From: Sedimentisphaerales bacterium
GTDB taxonomy: Bacteria; Planctomycetota; Phycisphaerae; Sedimentisphaerales; Anaerobacaceae
Assembly: GCA_016936075.1 (NCBI GenBank)
Contig: JAFGPS010000138.1
Span: forward strand, 1 to 40,420
Direction of reading: 5' to 3'
Length of the DNA stretch: 40,420 bases
How positions within the stretch are numbered: the stretch's first letter is position 1; each line of letters starts with the position of its first letter. Positions 25,078 to 33,660 of this stretch are shown piece by piece. The translations under genes were made by a program, and so were the position numbers. Under the pieces are notes generated by a model. The model saw only the letters and a program-made list of their open reading frames with translations, did no database searches and was not told the DNA's origin.

Positions 25078-26730
25078 TTAATCTCCTGTATTTGCTTGTT
25101 CTTTTACATTATGAATTGTTTTATCTATTCTTGCTAATGTTCTTTCTTTTGTAAGTAATTGAACTGAATCGAAAATCGGTAAACTGACTGTTGAGCCGCA
25201 GAGCGCAACACGGAGCGGCTGGGCAACTTTTCCCAGTCCGACCTGTTTTTCTTCAGCTAAGCCGCGAAGCATTTGTTCAATTGCATGTTCCGAGAGTTCT
25301 TCCATCGCGGCCAATCTGTCACGAACTATCGCGAGGTTTTCCAGGCCGTTGCTTTTAAGAAGAACCTTTTTAACGGATTTTTCATCGTATTCGATTTTGT
25401 CATCATCTATAAATAAAAACCTGCTCTTGCGGTCTATATCTGCAAGTGTTCTCGCGCCTTCGCAAAGTTTTATGATTCGTAAAAGTGTTTCATCGTCCGC
25501 TTGAAGTACAGGCGAATCGATCTCCTTTAAATACGCTTTGACATAGCCGATCAACTTGTCACTCTCAACCATTTTTAAGTGTTCAGTATTGAAAGAGATA
25601 AGTTTTTGCCTGTCGAAGAGGCTATTTGATTTTGTTAATCGTGAGACATCGAATGCTTCGATGAGTTCTTCGATTTTCATAATCTCGCGGTCGTCACCCG
25701 GATTCCAACCAAGAAGGGCAAGAAAGTTCACCAATGTTTCGGGCAGATAGCCGCTCTTTGAAAAATCGACAATGTTGATTTCCGGAAGCGGAACTTTCAG
25801 ATACTCGGCTATAGTATTAATTATAGGCATATCAGGTATACTTTTACCTGCAAGAAAATCCTCAATATCTGTTCGGGATATTCCGCCTACATTTGCAAGA
25901 TTGTCAAGGTCAACATCCTGCATTGCTTTTATTGCTTTTTTTAATGTGGCAGGGCGTTCGCGTTTTGAGAGCTTGCCGCCTGATTCGCTAATTGTCACTG
26001 ACATGTGGACATATTTAGGTAGATTATCAAAACCCAGAGCGAGCCATAAAGATTGTTGGCCGGGAGTGTTGTTGAGATGTTCCTGGCCGCGAATAATATG
26101 AGTGACTTTCATCAGGTAATCGTCAATTACACATGCGAAATTATATGTCGGAAAGCCATCACTTTTCTGGATAATGAAATCGCTTACTTCATTTGGATTA
26201 AAAGAAATTTCGCCACGAATCAAATCATGCACGACAATCGGTTTATCCTGCGGCACAGCGAAACGAACCGTAACCGGCCGGCCTTCTTCGCGTGCTTTTC
26301 GAGCATCCTCAAAAGAAGGAAACACTTCTGGTCTCTGGTACGCGAAACCTTTTTTGTCTGCCTCGGCTTCTTCACGGAGTGCGCCAAGTTCCTCAGTTGT
26401 TTCAAAGCAATAATACGCTTTCTTTTCATCGAGCAATTGCTTGATGTATTTTTCGTAAGTATCCATTCTTTCCGACTGGAGATATGGTCCATTGGGTCCG
26501 CCAACTTCCGGTCCTTCGTCCCATGTAATTCCGAGCCAGCGCAAATCGTCCATAACCTGCTGAGTTGCGGTTGGCGTATTGCGTTTCTGGTCGGTATCTT
26601 CAATGCGAAGTATGAATGTGCCGTTATTTCTTTTTGCCCAGAGCCAGTTAAAAAGAGCGGTTCTGGCTCCACCTACATGTAAATATCCCGTCGGAGACGG
26701 TGCAAATCTTGTTACAACCTTTTGAGGCAT
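25078..26730 (-). CDS. gltX: Glutamyl-tRNA synthetase with an insertion after the KMSKS-type motif
   Basis: Charges tRNA-Glu (and perhaps tRNA-Gln). Class I synthetase: the HIGH-type motif HVGG sits in APSPTGYLHVGGARTALFNW, and the KMSKS-type motif is KLSKR near residue 253. Between KLSKR and the conserved GYLPETLVNFLALLGW (about 328) there are some 70 residues where most bacterial enzymes have about 15-20. The insert includes ISRTDIEDFLAGKSIPDMP. The C-terminal anticodon-binding region continues to residue 550. The ATG at 26730 has AAGGA ten bases upstream; the in-frame TTG at 26736 is too close to it. gatCAB is not in the window, so discrimination cannot be judged. Confidence 0.97.
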   Translation of the reverse strand: MPQKVVTRFAPSPTGYLHVGGARTALFNWLWAKRNNGTFILRIEDTDQKRNTPTATQQVMDDLRWLGITWDEGPEVGGPNGPYLQSERMDTYEKYIKQLLDEKKAYYCFETTEELGALREEAEADKKGFAYQRPEVFPSFEDARKAREEGRPVTVRFAVPQDKPIVVHDLIRGEISFNPNEVSDFIIQKSDGFPTYNFACVIDDYLMKVTHIIRGQEHLNNTPGQQSLWLALGFDNLPKYVHMSVTISESGGKLSKRERPATLKKAIKAMQDVDLDNLANVGGISRTDIEDFLAGKSIPDMPIINTIAEYLKVPLPEINIVDFSKSGYLPETLVNFLALLGWNPGDDREIMKIEELIEAFDVSRLTKSNSLFDRQKLISFNTEHLKMVESDKLIGYVKAYLKEIDSPVLQADDETLLRIIKLCEGARTLADIDRKSRFLFIDDDKIEYDEKSVKKVLLKSNGLENLAIVRDRLAAMEELSEHAIEQMLRGLAEEKQVGLGKVAQPLRVALCGSTVSLPIFDSVQLLTKERTLARIDKTIHNVKEQANTGD

Positions 26731-26923
26731 TATCAATTGTTCCTTAAATATTGCAAAATAATGAAAAACATAGATTAAGCTACATGCAAAGGATTGTCAA
26801 GAACGGCGTGTTATATATAGCAAAATGTATAATTCCAATACAATTCATAAATATTGTTATTTTTTAAAATATAATATATATTACTCAATGTGAGAAATGA
26901 TAATCGTATTTAAAGAGGCTGAA

Positions 26924-27688
26924 ATGTACCCAAGAATCGGCTCGTTACCAACATATGGCATTCTATATATTATCAGTTTCGTTATATATTTATTTGTAGC
27001 GTTTCTGCTTGCAAGAGGTTTTAAGCTTCGTCGTCGCGTATGGATTGTTTCCGGAATATGCTATATATTTGCGATGACTATCGGCGCAAAGATATTGTTT
27101 GACATTCAAATGTCTCAATTCAGTTTTCGTGCATTATTCTCAATGGCTCATTATAAACAAGGCGGCTTATGGGGCGGGCTTCTGGCGTATTTTATTTTAT
27201 CAATACCTTTGATTTTTTTATTATCCAGCCGTAAACGCGAAGCACTGGACTTAATTGCTATTTCGATTCCTGTACCATTTATCTTTGCCAAGCTCGGATG
27301 CCTATTCAACGGTTGCTGTTACGGTAAACCATGCAATTTGCCATGGGCAATCACTTTTCCTGAAGCAAGCCGCATTGCTCCGACAGGAATCCCACTTCAT
27401 CCGACTCAAATATATGAAATCATACTCATGCTTATAATTATGATATTTTTTATAAGATTAAGAAACAACAAATGGCGAGGAACCAGAATTCTCTGGTTTT
27501 TAGTTCTATATGGGTTCGGTCGCGCAATAATCGAAATATTCAGAGGAGATTTCGACCATCACAGATATATAGGCCCTCTTACTTTATCACAATTACTCTG
27601 TATTGCGGCGGCAGGCATTTCTGCTCTTCTATTAATCGTATGGTTCATACTTATTCGCAAATCAAAATTGGAATTATCTAAAATTTGA
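26924..27688 (+). CDS. lgt: Prolipoprotein diacylglyceryl transferase-like protein (CCYG variant)
   Basis: Lgt moves a diacylglyceryl group from phosphatidylglycerol onto the lipobox cysteine, the first lipoprotein step. 254 residues with seven hydrophobic segments. Recognisable family pieces: PTYGILY near the start, GGLWGGLLAYF, HPTQIYE and GFGRAIIEIFRGDF with the conserved Arg and Glu. The signature region reads AKLGCLFNGCCYGKPC rather than the E. coli-type R-G-N-F-x-N-G-E, so several residues essential in E. coli (Arg143, Asn146, Glu151, His103) are not conserved. The 'GCCYG' type occurs in other phyla; whether it has the same activity is uncertain. The ATG at 26924 follows GAGG. The region upstream, shared with gltX, is 193 bp. 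Confidence 0.8.
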   Translation: MYPRIGSLPTYGILYIISFVIYLFVAFLLARGFKLRRRVWIVSGICYIFAMTIGAKILFDIQMSQFSFRALFSMAHYKQGGLWGGLLAYFILSIPLIFLLSSRKREALDLIAISIPVPFIFAKLGCLFNGCCYGKPCNLPWAITFPEASRIAPTGIPLHPTQIYEIILMLIIMIFFIRLRNNKWRGTRILWFLVLYGFGRAIIEIFRGDFDHHRYIGPLTLSQLLCIAAAGISALLLIVWFILIRKSKLELSKI

Positions 27689-27785
27689 TAATCTTCATAT
27701 TTTTTGCGCTTATTTTTAAGCTGAAAGCAGACTATTATACAGAAACAAATTAATTAATTGTTTTTATGAGGTTAACCTGTAAAAC

Positions 27786-28316
27786 TTGCGTGAGAGATTG
27801 GAAACAGATTTAATAAAAGCGGCTGTTACCGGTGATATAGAGAGCTACGGTGAGCTTTGCGAGAGTTATTATTCTGCGATGGTCGCGATAAGCTACTCAA
27901 TTTTAGGCGACCACCAGCTTGCTGAAGATTCTGCGCAGGAAACCTTCGCACGTGCGTTACTGAATATTAGAAAGCTGAAAAATCAGGACAAGTTCGCTCA
28001 ATGGTTAGCCGCAATCTGTCGGAACGTTGCAAAGGATATGCTCTCTGAAAGAAATAAAATATCTAAAAATGAGGCTCTTTCAAAAACAAAACAGGAAAAT
28101 AATGAAAACCATGAACAAATTAATCATGCAATTGAGAAACTTCCTTCTTCAATGAAAGAGCTTGTGGTTTTGAGATATTATGACGGCTTATCGTATGAGA
28201 AAATCAGTAATGTTCTTGGAATCTCAAAAGCTTCGATAAACGGCAGACTCACGAGAGCAAAAAGAAAAATGGCAAACTATTTGAAAAGAAACGGTTTTCC
28301 GGAGAATCAATCATGA
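27786..28316 (+). CDS. ECF RNA polymerase sigma factor, pair 1
   Basis: 176 residues. Region 2 (ISYSILGDHQLAEDSAQETFARALLN...FAQWLAAICRNVAKDML) and region 4 (LPSSMKELVVLRYYDGLSYEKISNVLGISKASINGRLTRAKRKM) make a standard two-domain extracytoplasmic-function sigma factor. It starts with TTG, with GAGG about 15 bases upstream, a weak match. Its stop overlaps the next gene's ATG as ATGA, which couples translation to the membrane partner. It is clearly different from the sigma factors of pairs 2 and 3, which resemble each other. The target promoters are unknown. Confidence 0.93.
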   Translation: MRERLETDLIKAAVTGDIESYGELCESYYSAMVAISYSILGDHQLAEDSAQETFARALLNIRKLKNQDKFAQWLAAICRNVAKDMLSERNKISKNEALSKTKQENNENHEQINHAIEKLPSSMKELVVLRYYDGLSYEKISNVLGISKASINGRLTRAKRKMANYLKRNGFPENQS

Positions 28317-29815
28317 ATCCCGACTATAAAAATAAAAATTTAGACGAACTGATAACCAATGCAATCGGCCGAGATGGTTTAAAGTTCGATTTCAATAAAT
28401 GGAGAAATGAGCACAAAAAAGAAATAGAAAATTTCAAATCACAAACAACCGGACAAAAAATACAACCTGCCCGGATATATATGATAGGAAAAATACTTAT
28501 GAAAAGTAAATTAAGCAGATTAACCACAGCCGCAATGATAACTTTAGTTGCGGCGGTATCAATATTCTTTCTGGACAAATCAGTTGCACCGGTTTACGGT
28601 ATTTCTGATATGCCTGAACTGTTCGAGCAGGCAAAAGTTATTCACATTCAGGGAAAGCAATATTTCGGAAGTCAAAGAATGCCAGACGGCAGTGAAATAC
28701 CTCCTGTTCCTATAGATAATTGGATTGATTTAGAAAACGGCCGCTCACGAAGTACACAGACAGGACTCAGTTCAGGCCCGGATTATGTTAACGTCAACAT
28801 ATCCGAATCTATTTCAGATGGCCAATATCTGATGATTATTAATCATACTGTAAAAGATGTGGTCTTTTTCAAAAAAAGCAGGTATCAACAAATGCTCGAC
28901 GCTTATGCAAATTCTCAAGCTACACAACAACAAATGTTCGGTGATATTGCACAGTTAAAGAATATCAAAAAAGTCAACACCGAACAAATTGACGGAGTGA
29001 CATATGACATCTGGGAAGGCCAGATACAAGGCCCAATCCCAATATGGATACATAAATACAAATACTGGATATTGCCTGCCACAGGACAACTCGGAAGAGT
29101 TCAATTATTCTCAAAAATCGGAGGCGGACAATGGAATCTGGAATATGTTTATAATAAAATCGAATACAATGTGAAAATTCCGGATAACGTTTTTTCAATA
29201 AATATTCCTGAAGATTATGAACTTAAGAATACTAAGGAAACAGCAATTCCCCTCGAGCTGAGCAGCGGCGGAGGTGGTATCGGCGATGACAAATATAATA
29301 TCAGGGCAAATGTAATGATTGGTTTCAGGATGCCTGACGACAGTATTATCGCCGGGTGGTTCAGCGTTGATGAAAACTCAGAAATACCACAGAAGGATTA
29401 TTTCACAGACCTTGAGTTCGGCGGTTCCTTACCTGCACTTCCGATGGTAATTTACGGACTCAAACCCAATGTTATGGGTAGTGACATAATATATACGGGT
29501 TATCATCTGGCCTATACACAAAAGGACGGGAAATTCTTCGAATGGAGTCTCTATGTGCCGAACGGTACGCCATCTGATAATATGCAGGATTTTGCTTTCA
29601 ATGCACTGAGCAGATTCAATCTCGATCATAAACCAAATGCTACCCTTGGACTCGGTGTAGTTTGCAACATGTTAATTGAAAATGCTGATGATTTCGATAA
29701 ATGGGTAATCGGCGCAATGACGGAGCTAAGCGATGATAGTTTAGCGTCTGCAAACATTACCTACCAAAACGTTTTGGAATTATCCAGGCAGATTCGCGAA
29801 GAGATTAATCATTGA
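28313..29815 (+). CDS. One-pass membrane protein with LolA-like exported domain, partner of sigma pair 1
   Basis: 500 residues. A cytosolic N-terminus of about 67 residues with FDFNKWRNEHKKEIENF, one membrane helix (about 68-87), then a large exported part. Residues about 100-300 show the alternating pattern of LolA-like lipoprotein-carrier folds: IDGVTYDIWEG, KYWILPATGQLGRVQLF and VFSINIPEDYE. A further roughly 190-residue domain follows. It overlaps the sigma gene by four bases. By gene order it is a candidate anti-sigma factor or sensor, but it has no zinc-type HxxxCxxC anti-sigma motif. A strong terminator follows. Confidence 0.75.
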   Translation: MNPDYKNKNLDELITNAIGRDGLKFDFNKWRNEHKKEIENFKSQTTGQKIQPARIYMIGKILMKSKLSRLTTAAMITLVAAVSIFFLDKSVAPVYGISDMPELFEQAKVIHIQGKQYFGSQRMPDGSEIPPVPIDNWIDLENGRSRSTQTGLSSGPDYVNVNISESISDGQYLMIINHTVKDVVFFKKSRYQQMLDAYANSQATQQQMFGDIAQLKNIKKVNTEQIDGVTYDIWEGQIQGPIPIWIHKYKYWILPATGQLGRVQLFSKIGGGQWNLEYVYNKIEYNVKIPDNVFSINIPEDYELKNTKETAIPLELSSGGGGIGDDKYNIRANVMIGFRMPDDSIIAGWFSVDENSEIPQKDYFTDLEFGGSLPALPMVIYGLKPNVMGSDIIYTGYHLAYTQKDGKFFEWSLYVPNGTPSDNMQDFAFNALSRFNLDHKPNATLGLGVVCNMLIENADDFDKWVIGAMTELSDDSLASANITYQNVLELSRQIREEINH

Positions 29816-29838
29816 TCCGAATTCATAGAACACACCAA

Positions 29839-29867
29839 AGCCGGGCTTAATTGGCTCGGCTTTTTTT
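29839..29867 (+). terminator. Terminator of sigma pair 1
   Basis: AGCCGGGC, seven-base loop, GCTCGGCT (one G-U pair), then seven T. The stem is identical to the minus-strand terminator at the right edge of the window and nearly identical to the one after pair 2. Confidence 0.93.
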
Positions 29868-29971
29868 CTGCAAAAATAAAATGCCTCATATCTTATTTTT
29901 TTATACCCAAACAGCCGGTATAATCGTTTTATAATCAGTGGACGTTCATTGCTCGTATATGAGGTAAATAA

Positions 29972-30499
29972 TTGCTTGTGAACAGGCATAATCAAAAGAA
30001 TAAGGATTTGCTCTGCGGCTTATATGAAAAGCACAGGGATAGTCTGCTTGTTCTGGGTATTGCTCTTTCAAATGATGTAAATATCGCAGAAGATGCGCTT
30101 CATGATGTTTTCGTGGAATTTGCGCGAAGAATACAAGAGTTTAAGCTTACAGGTTCTATGAAAGGTTATTTATCCGTATGTGTCGCAAATCGTGTTCGTG
30201 ACATGTTACGAGTAAACAGGAACCGGGAAAGAATTCTTGACGAACAAACAGGGAGATCAGAATCTTCGAATACATCGGATCCAGGAAAGCTTATTATCTG
30301 TAACGAACAATTACAGTTATTAAGCTCGGCGCTGGTGCAACTGCCTTACGAGCAGAGAGAAGTTATCGCATTACGAATGCATGGACAAATGCGGTTTGGT
30401 GCAATAGCAAAATCTCTCGGGATTTCCGCTAATACCGCCAAGGGCCGCTATAGGTATGGAATTGAAAAATTACGCTCGATTTTGAATGGGAAGTTATAA
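29972..30499 (+). CDS. ECF RNA polymerase sigma factor, pair 2
   Basis: 175 residues. Region 2 contains ALSNDVNIAEDALHDVFVEFARRIQEFKLTGSMKGYLSVCVANRVRDML and region 4 contains LPYEQREVIALRMHGQMRFGAIAKSLGISANTAKGRYRYGIEKLRSIL. It closely parallels the pair 3 sigma factor (AEDxLHD, GS[ML]K, CVAN, RYRYG). It starts with TTG, with GAGG seven bases upstream. It is followed one base after its stop by the membrane partner. Two TATAAT words lie upstream (29919-29924 and 29930-29935), but neither has a clear -35. Confidence 0.93.
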   Translation: MLVNRHNQKNKDLLCGLYEKHRDSLLVLGIALSNDVNIAEDALHDVFVEFARRIQEFKLTGSMKGYLSVCVANRVRDMLRVNRNRERILDEQTGRSESSNTSDPGKLIICNEQLQLLSSALVQLPYEQREVIALRMHGQMRFGAIAKSLGISANTAKGRYRYGIEKLRSILNGKL

Positions 30500-30500
30500 A

Positions 30501-31349
30501 ATGAGCTATTCAAAAAAAATCAAAAATTTGTTCACTCAATCGAATATCAAAGTGAATAATCAAGTGAACGATAGAATAATCAAAGATTCTTTAAAAGCAC
30601 TTGACGAATCTCATATTTTGCAGCCATCTGAAATCGAGATTGAGACATGGAGAATAATTATGAGAAAACCAATTACTAAAATAGCTATTGCTGCCATTAT
30701 AATTATGGCAGTATTTATGAGTGTAAATTATTTCGGAGGTTCAGTTGATATCGCAACTGTTGCATGGGGTGGAGTCCTCGATAAAGTCGAACAGATTCCT
30801 ACAGTAATCTTCGATATGACAGCAGAAATTACAATTTCAGAAGATGAGAAGCTTGTATTACCTTCGAAGAATTATGTCGCTGAAGGCATCGGGACTCGTT
30901 CTGACATTTACCTGAATAGTCAATTGAGTATTATAAAGTACAGATTGCCAATGGAAAAAGCAGCTTATGAGATTCGTTTGGATAGGAAAGAGTACAGCCG
31001 TTTTGAAATCCAGGATGAACAGGCATCTGATGATCCGAGAGTATGGCTTGAAATGATTTTATCCGGAGACTATACGGAACTTGGCCGCAATACGATTAAT
31101 AATATAGTAGTAGAAGGTATTTCTGTCATACGTCCTGATATAGTCGGGGAAAAAGGTATAATGCGCCTTTGGGTGGATGTGCAAACAAATCTGCCTGTAA
31201 TGATTGAAGTAGAAATGGTCGGAATGGAAGCTGGTCAAATGCGGCAGCAAAGATTTGTTATGGAGAATTTTGAGTGGAATACCGAAATTGATCCAGATAT
31301 TTTCGTACCTGATATCCCTGAAGATTTCACACAAAGAAAAATAAGATAA
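30501..31349 (+). CDS. One-pass membrane protein with LolA-like exported domain, partner of sigma pair 2
   Basis: 282 residues. The ATG at 30501, one base after the sigma stop and preceded by GGGAAG, is preferred over the in-frame ATG at 30486. A cytosolic part (1-58, with VNDRIIKDSLKALDES), a membrane helix (about 59-77) and an exported domain follow. After the helix the sequence YFGGSVDIATVAWGGVLDKVEQIP matches the pair 3 partner's QFGGSIDGASTAFARMTQAIKQVP. Near the end, LWVDVQTNLPVMIEVE and IDPDIFVPDIPEDF fit a LolA-like fold. Candidate anti-sigma or signal-sensing partner. Confidence 0.78.
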   Translation: MSYSKKIKNLFTQSNIKVNNQVNDRIIKDSLKALDESHILQPSEIEIETWRIIMRKPITKIAIAAIIIMAVFMSVNYFGGSVDIATVAWGGVLDKVEQIPTVIFDMTAEITISEDEKLVLPSKNYVAEGIGTRSDIYLNSQLSIIKYRLPMEKAAYEIRLDRKEYSRFEIQDEQASDDPRVWLEMILSGDYTELGRNTINNIVVEGISVIRPDIVGEKGIMRLWVDVQTNLPVMIEVEMVGMEAGQMRQQRFVMENFEWNTEIDPDIFVPDIPEDFTQRKIR

Positions 31350-31370
31350 GATGTTATATGGAAAAATACC

Positions 31371-31400
31371 AAAAGCCGGGTATAAATTGCTCGGCTTTTT
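31371..31400. terminator. Bidirectional terminator between sigma pair 2 and the HAD gene
   Basis: AAAAGCCGGG, nine-base loop, CTCGGCTTTT with one G-U pair and T runs on the plus strand; the minus strand also ends in a T-rich run (TTTTGGTATTTTT). The T-tract overlaps the HAD stop codon. Confidence 0.85.
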
Positions 31401-32217
31401 ATTTGTTGATTTTTTCTATAAGTTTGGGTAATTCTGAAAGGTTGTGGATTTGAAAAACTCCCTGGGGAACAGCTTTACCAGTATTAGTATAGGCGGTTTT
31501 CAAGACAGGTGTCATGCCGAGCTTTAAAGTTGGTTTTGCGTCTTTATCTACTCTATCGCCTACATATATTATATTTTCAAAAGCTTCGCCTATTCTTTCT
31601 GCGGCTATTTTGAATATTCTCAAATCAGGTTTGCGAAAAGTGAATTGGTATGAATACATTCTCATTGAAAAAAATTCAAGAATTCCAATTTCTTCAAGTT
31701 GTTTCTCTATAGATTTGGCACTGACAAATGTATTAGAAAGAATTCCAAGTTTAAGCCCTGCGTTTTTCAATGAACTTAAAGTTTGTTTTATATCAGGTTC
31801 GATTTTTGCGATTTTGCTTAGCGGCTCGTACCAGAGCCAGGCAAAATGTTTCCACTGTTCGCTATTAAGCTGCATTCCTTTTTTAGTGCCGATTTTTCTT
31901 AGAAAAGCAGATGAGTCGAAATCATTACCGGTTATATTTGAAATTAAATTTTTTATACGAAGTGAAATAAGGTTTCGCCAGCAATAAATCTCGTAATTGC
32001 CGACAGATTGGCCGCAGCTTTTTAGATATTCATAGGATAACTTCGCGCCTTCTCTGAAAAGGCTTACAGTATTGACTTTACCAAAGTTCAGGATAGTTTC
32101 GCCAAGATCGAAAACAACAGCTTTAATCTTGTGATGCGTATCGTGTGTTGCGTATTGCGTATTCATCATAAATTTTGTGATGCGCATTGCGTCTTTTTCA
32201 CAATACGCACGACGCAT
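31399..32217 (-). CDS. HAD-superfamily hydrolase
   Basis: About 272 residues. Motif I KAVVFDLGETI (nucleophile Asp; Gly where many members have the second Asp), motif II LGILSNT, motif III Lys in FRKPDLRIF and motif IV YVGDRVDKDAKP mark a HAD phosphatase-like enzyme with a helical cap. The substrate is unknown. The start is uncertain: the first ~30 codons lie inside a palindromic repeat (32131-32225) offering GTG 32220 and ATG 32217, 32187, 32169 and 32166, none with a ribosome site. The gene begins a few bases after the stop of the citrate-synthase-like gene and is probably cotranscribed with it. Confidence 0.85.
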   Translation of the reverse strand: MRRAYCEKDAMRITKFMMNTQYATHDTHHKIKAVVFDLGETILNFGKVNTVSLFREGAKLSYEYLKSCGQSVGNYEIYCWRNLISLRIKNLISNITGNDFDSSAFLRKIGTKKGMQLNSEQWKHFAWLWYEPLSKIAKIEPDIKQTLSSLKNAGLKLGILSNTFVSAKSIEKQLEEIGILEFFSMRMYSYQFTFRKPDLRIFKIAAERIGEAFENIIYVGDRVDKDAKPTLKLGMTPVLKTAYTNTGKAVPQGVFQIHNLSELPKLIEKINK

Positions 32218-32225
32218 CACGCACT
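32131..32225. repeat. Palindromic repeat rich in ATGCGT/ATACGC words overlapping the HAD start
   Basis: GTGATGCG occurs at 32131 and 32177 and inverted as CGCATCAC at 32213-32220. The arms GTGATGCGTATCGTGTGTTG and, from the other strand, GTGATGCGTCGTGCGTATTG are imperfect inverted copies, separated by TGCGTATTGCGTATT words. The composition differs from the surrounding DNA. It looks like a small mobile palindromic repeat that has settled at the gene junction. Confidence 0.65.
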
Positions 32226-32226
32226 A

Positions 32227-33555
32227 CTATTTAAGCGGCGGCATATCTCCTTCGAAAACTTCTTTCGCCCAGTCAAACATTTCCTGGTCTGAGATTGCCG
32301 AAACTCTGTCTGCTTCGTATTCGGTATCTATTTTATTCTTTATTTTTTCAACTCGAGGATCATGCTTTGCGATTTCGATAACGAATCTTGATTCAATCCA
32401 GTGTTTAATACCCGCAGCTCCGGATTTATCTGTAATCGCTACATCTACAGGACGTTTGAGTAATTTTTGTGTATCGAAGCAGTTATATATTTCTTCGTTT
32501 TTCAATAGGCCGTCTGCGTGAATGCCAGCGCGAGTAACATTAAAATCAGCGCCAACTAATGGATAGTTTGCTGGTATTTCAAAGCCAAGGTCTTTTTTGG
32601 CGTATTGTGCCAGTTCTGTAAGTGCGGCGTAATTTACACCTTCGGTCATTCCTTTCAATTGAGCATGTTCTATCACAAGTGCTTCAAGAGGTGGATTGCC
32701 TGTTCTTTCGCCTGAGCCGAAAATAGCACCATTTGCTGCACTGCAGCCATATAACCATGCGGTTGATGCGTCAATAAGTACCTTATGGAAATCATTGTGT
32801 CCGTGCCATTCAAGTTGCGCGGCGGGAACTCCTATTTTTCTTAAACCGAGTATCATTTTGGGGATACTTCGCGGTAATGCAACTCCGGTCCAGGGTACAC
32901 CGAAACCGAGTGTATCACACAAACGAATTTTTATCGGAACGCCATACTTATCACCAAGTTTCATCAACTCAGCGGCAAAAGGAAGAACAAAGCCGTCATA
33001 ATCTGCTCTGGTAATATCTTCGAGATGGCATCTCGGAATAACTCCATTATCGAGAGCGGCTTTGGCAATATCAAGATAAGCATTCATTGCCTGTGCACGT
33101 GTTTTGCGTAATTTCAGGAATATATGATAGTCGCTCGCTGATGTAAGAATACCTGTTTCAGCAAGACCCATTTGTGAGACTAATTTGAAATCGGCTGCTA
33201 CAGCGCGAATCCAGCCTGTTATTTCAGGAAATTTGTAGCCGCGTGCCTTGCAAAGTTCTACAGCTTCTCTATCACGATCTGAATACAGGAAAAACTCGCA
33301 TTGACGAATCAGACCTGTTTCGCCATCTATTTCGTGGAGTAAATCATAAATTTTCAGGATTTGCTTTGGAGTAAAAGGAGGGCGGGCCTGCTGGCCGTCG
33401 CGGAATGTCGTATCGGTTATCCAGATATTATCAGGTAAATTGTATTCTTCTTTCTTGTTATCAAACTCAATTTTCGGAAATTCCGAATAAGGAAATATAT
33501 CCCTATATAAATTGGGGGTTTCAACATCCATAAGTTTAATGTTCTTTTTTGCCAT
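32227..33555 (-). CDS. Probable citrate (Re)-synthase, HMGL/isopropylmalate-synthase family
   Basis: 442 residues. It has an HMGL-like TIM barrel: WITDTTFRDGQQARPPFTPKQI near residue 48, LCDTLGFGVPW, the metal-binding HGHNDFHK and a glycine-rich GSGERTGNPPLEALVIEH. The long first strand context and RQCEFFLYSDRDREAVELC match Re-citrate synthases of strict anaerobes (first known in Clostridium kluyveri) better than 2-isopropylmalate or homocitrate synthases, as far as I can judge by eye. It would condense acetyl-CoA and oxaloacetate. No leucine or lysine pathway genes are nearby, which fits. It is cotranscribed with the HAD gene. The tRNA-Leu gene lies 105 bp upstream. Confidence 0.72.
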   Translation of the reverse strand: MAKKNIKLMDVETPNLYRDIFPYSEFPKIEFDNKKEEYNLPDNIWITDTTFRDGQQARPPFTPKQILKIYDLLHEIDGETGLIRQCEFFLYSDRDREAVELCKARGYKFPEITGWIRAVAADFKLVSQMGLAETGILTSASDYHIFLKLRKTRAQAMNAYLDIAKAALDNGVIPRCHLEDITRADYDGFVLPFAAELMKLGDKYGVPIKIRLCDTLGFGVPWTGVALPRSIPKMILGLRKIGVPAAQLEWHGHNDFHKVLIDASTAWLYGCSAANGAIFGSGERTGNPPLEALVIEHAQLKGMTEGVNYAALTELAQYAKKDLGFEIPANYPLVGADFNVTRAGIHADGLLKNEEIYNCFDTQKLLKRPVDVAITDKSGAAGIKHWIESRFVIEIAKHDPRVEKIKNKIDTEYEADRVSAISDQEMFDWAKEVFEGDMPPLK

Positions 33556-33660
33556 AAGTATACTCCAAAAAAAATGCCGACTCGAACTGATACGGCATAA
33601 TTGCGAAATTGTTTGATTTTATTCAGCAATTTCGCTAACTCATATATATTTAAAGGATAA

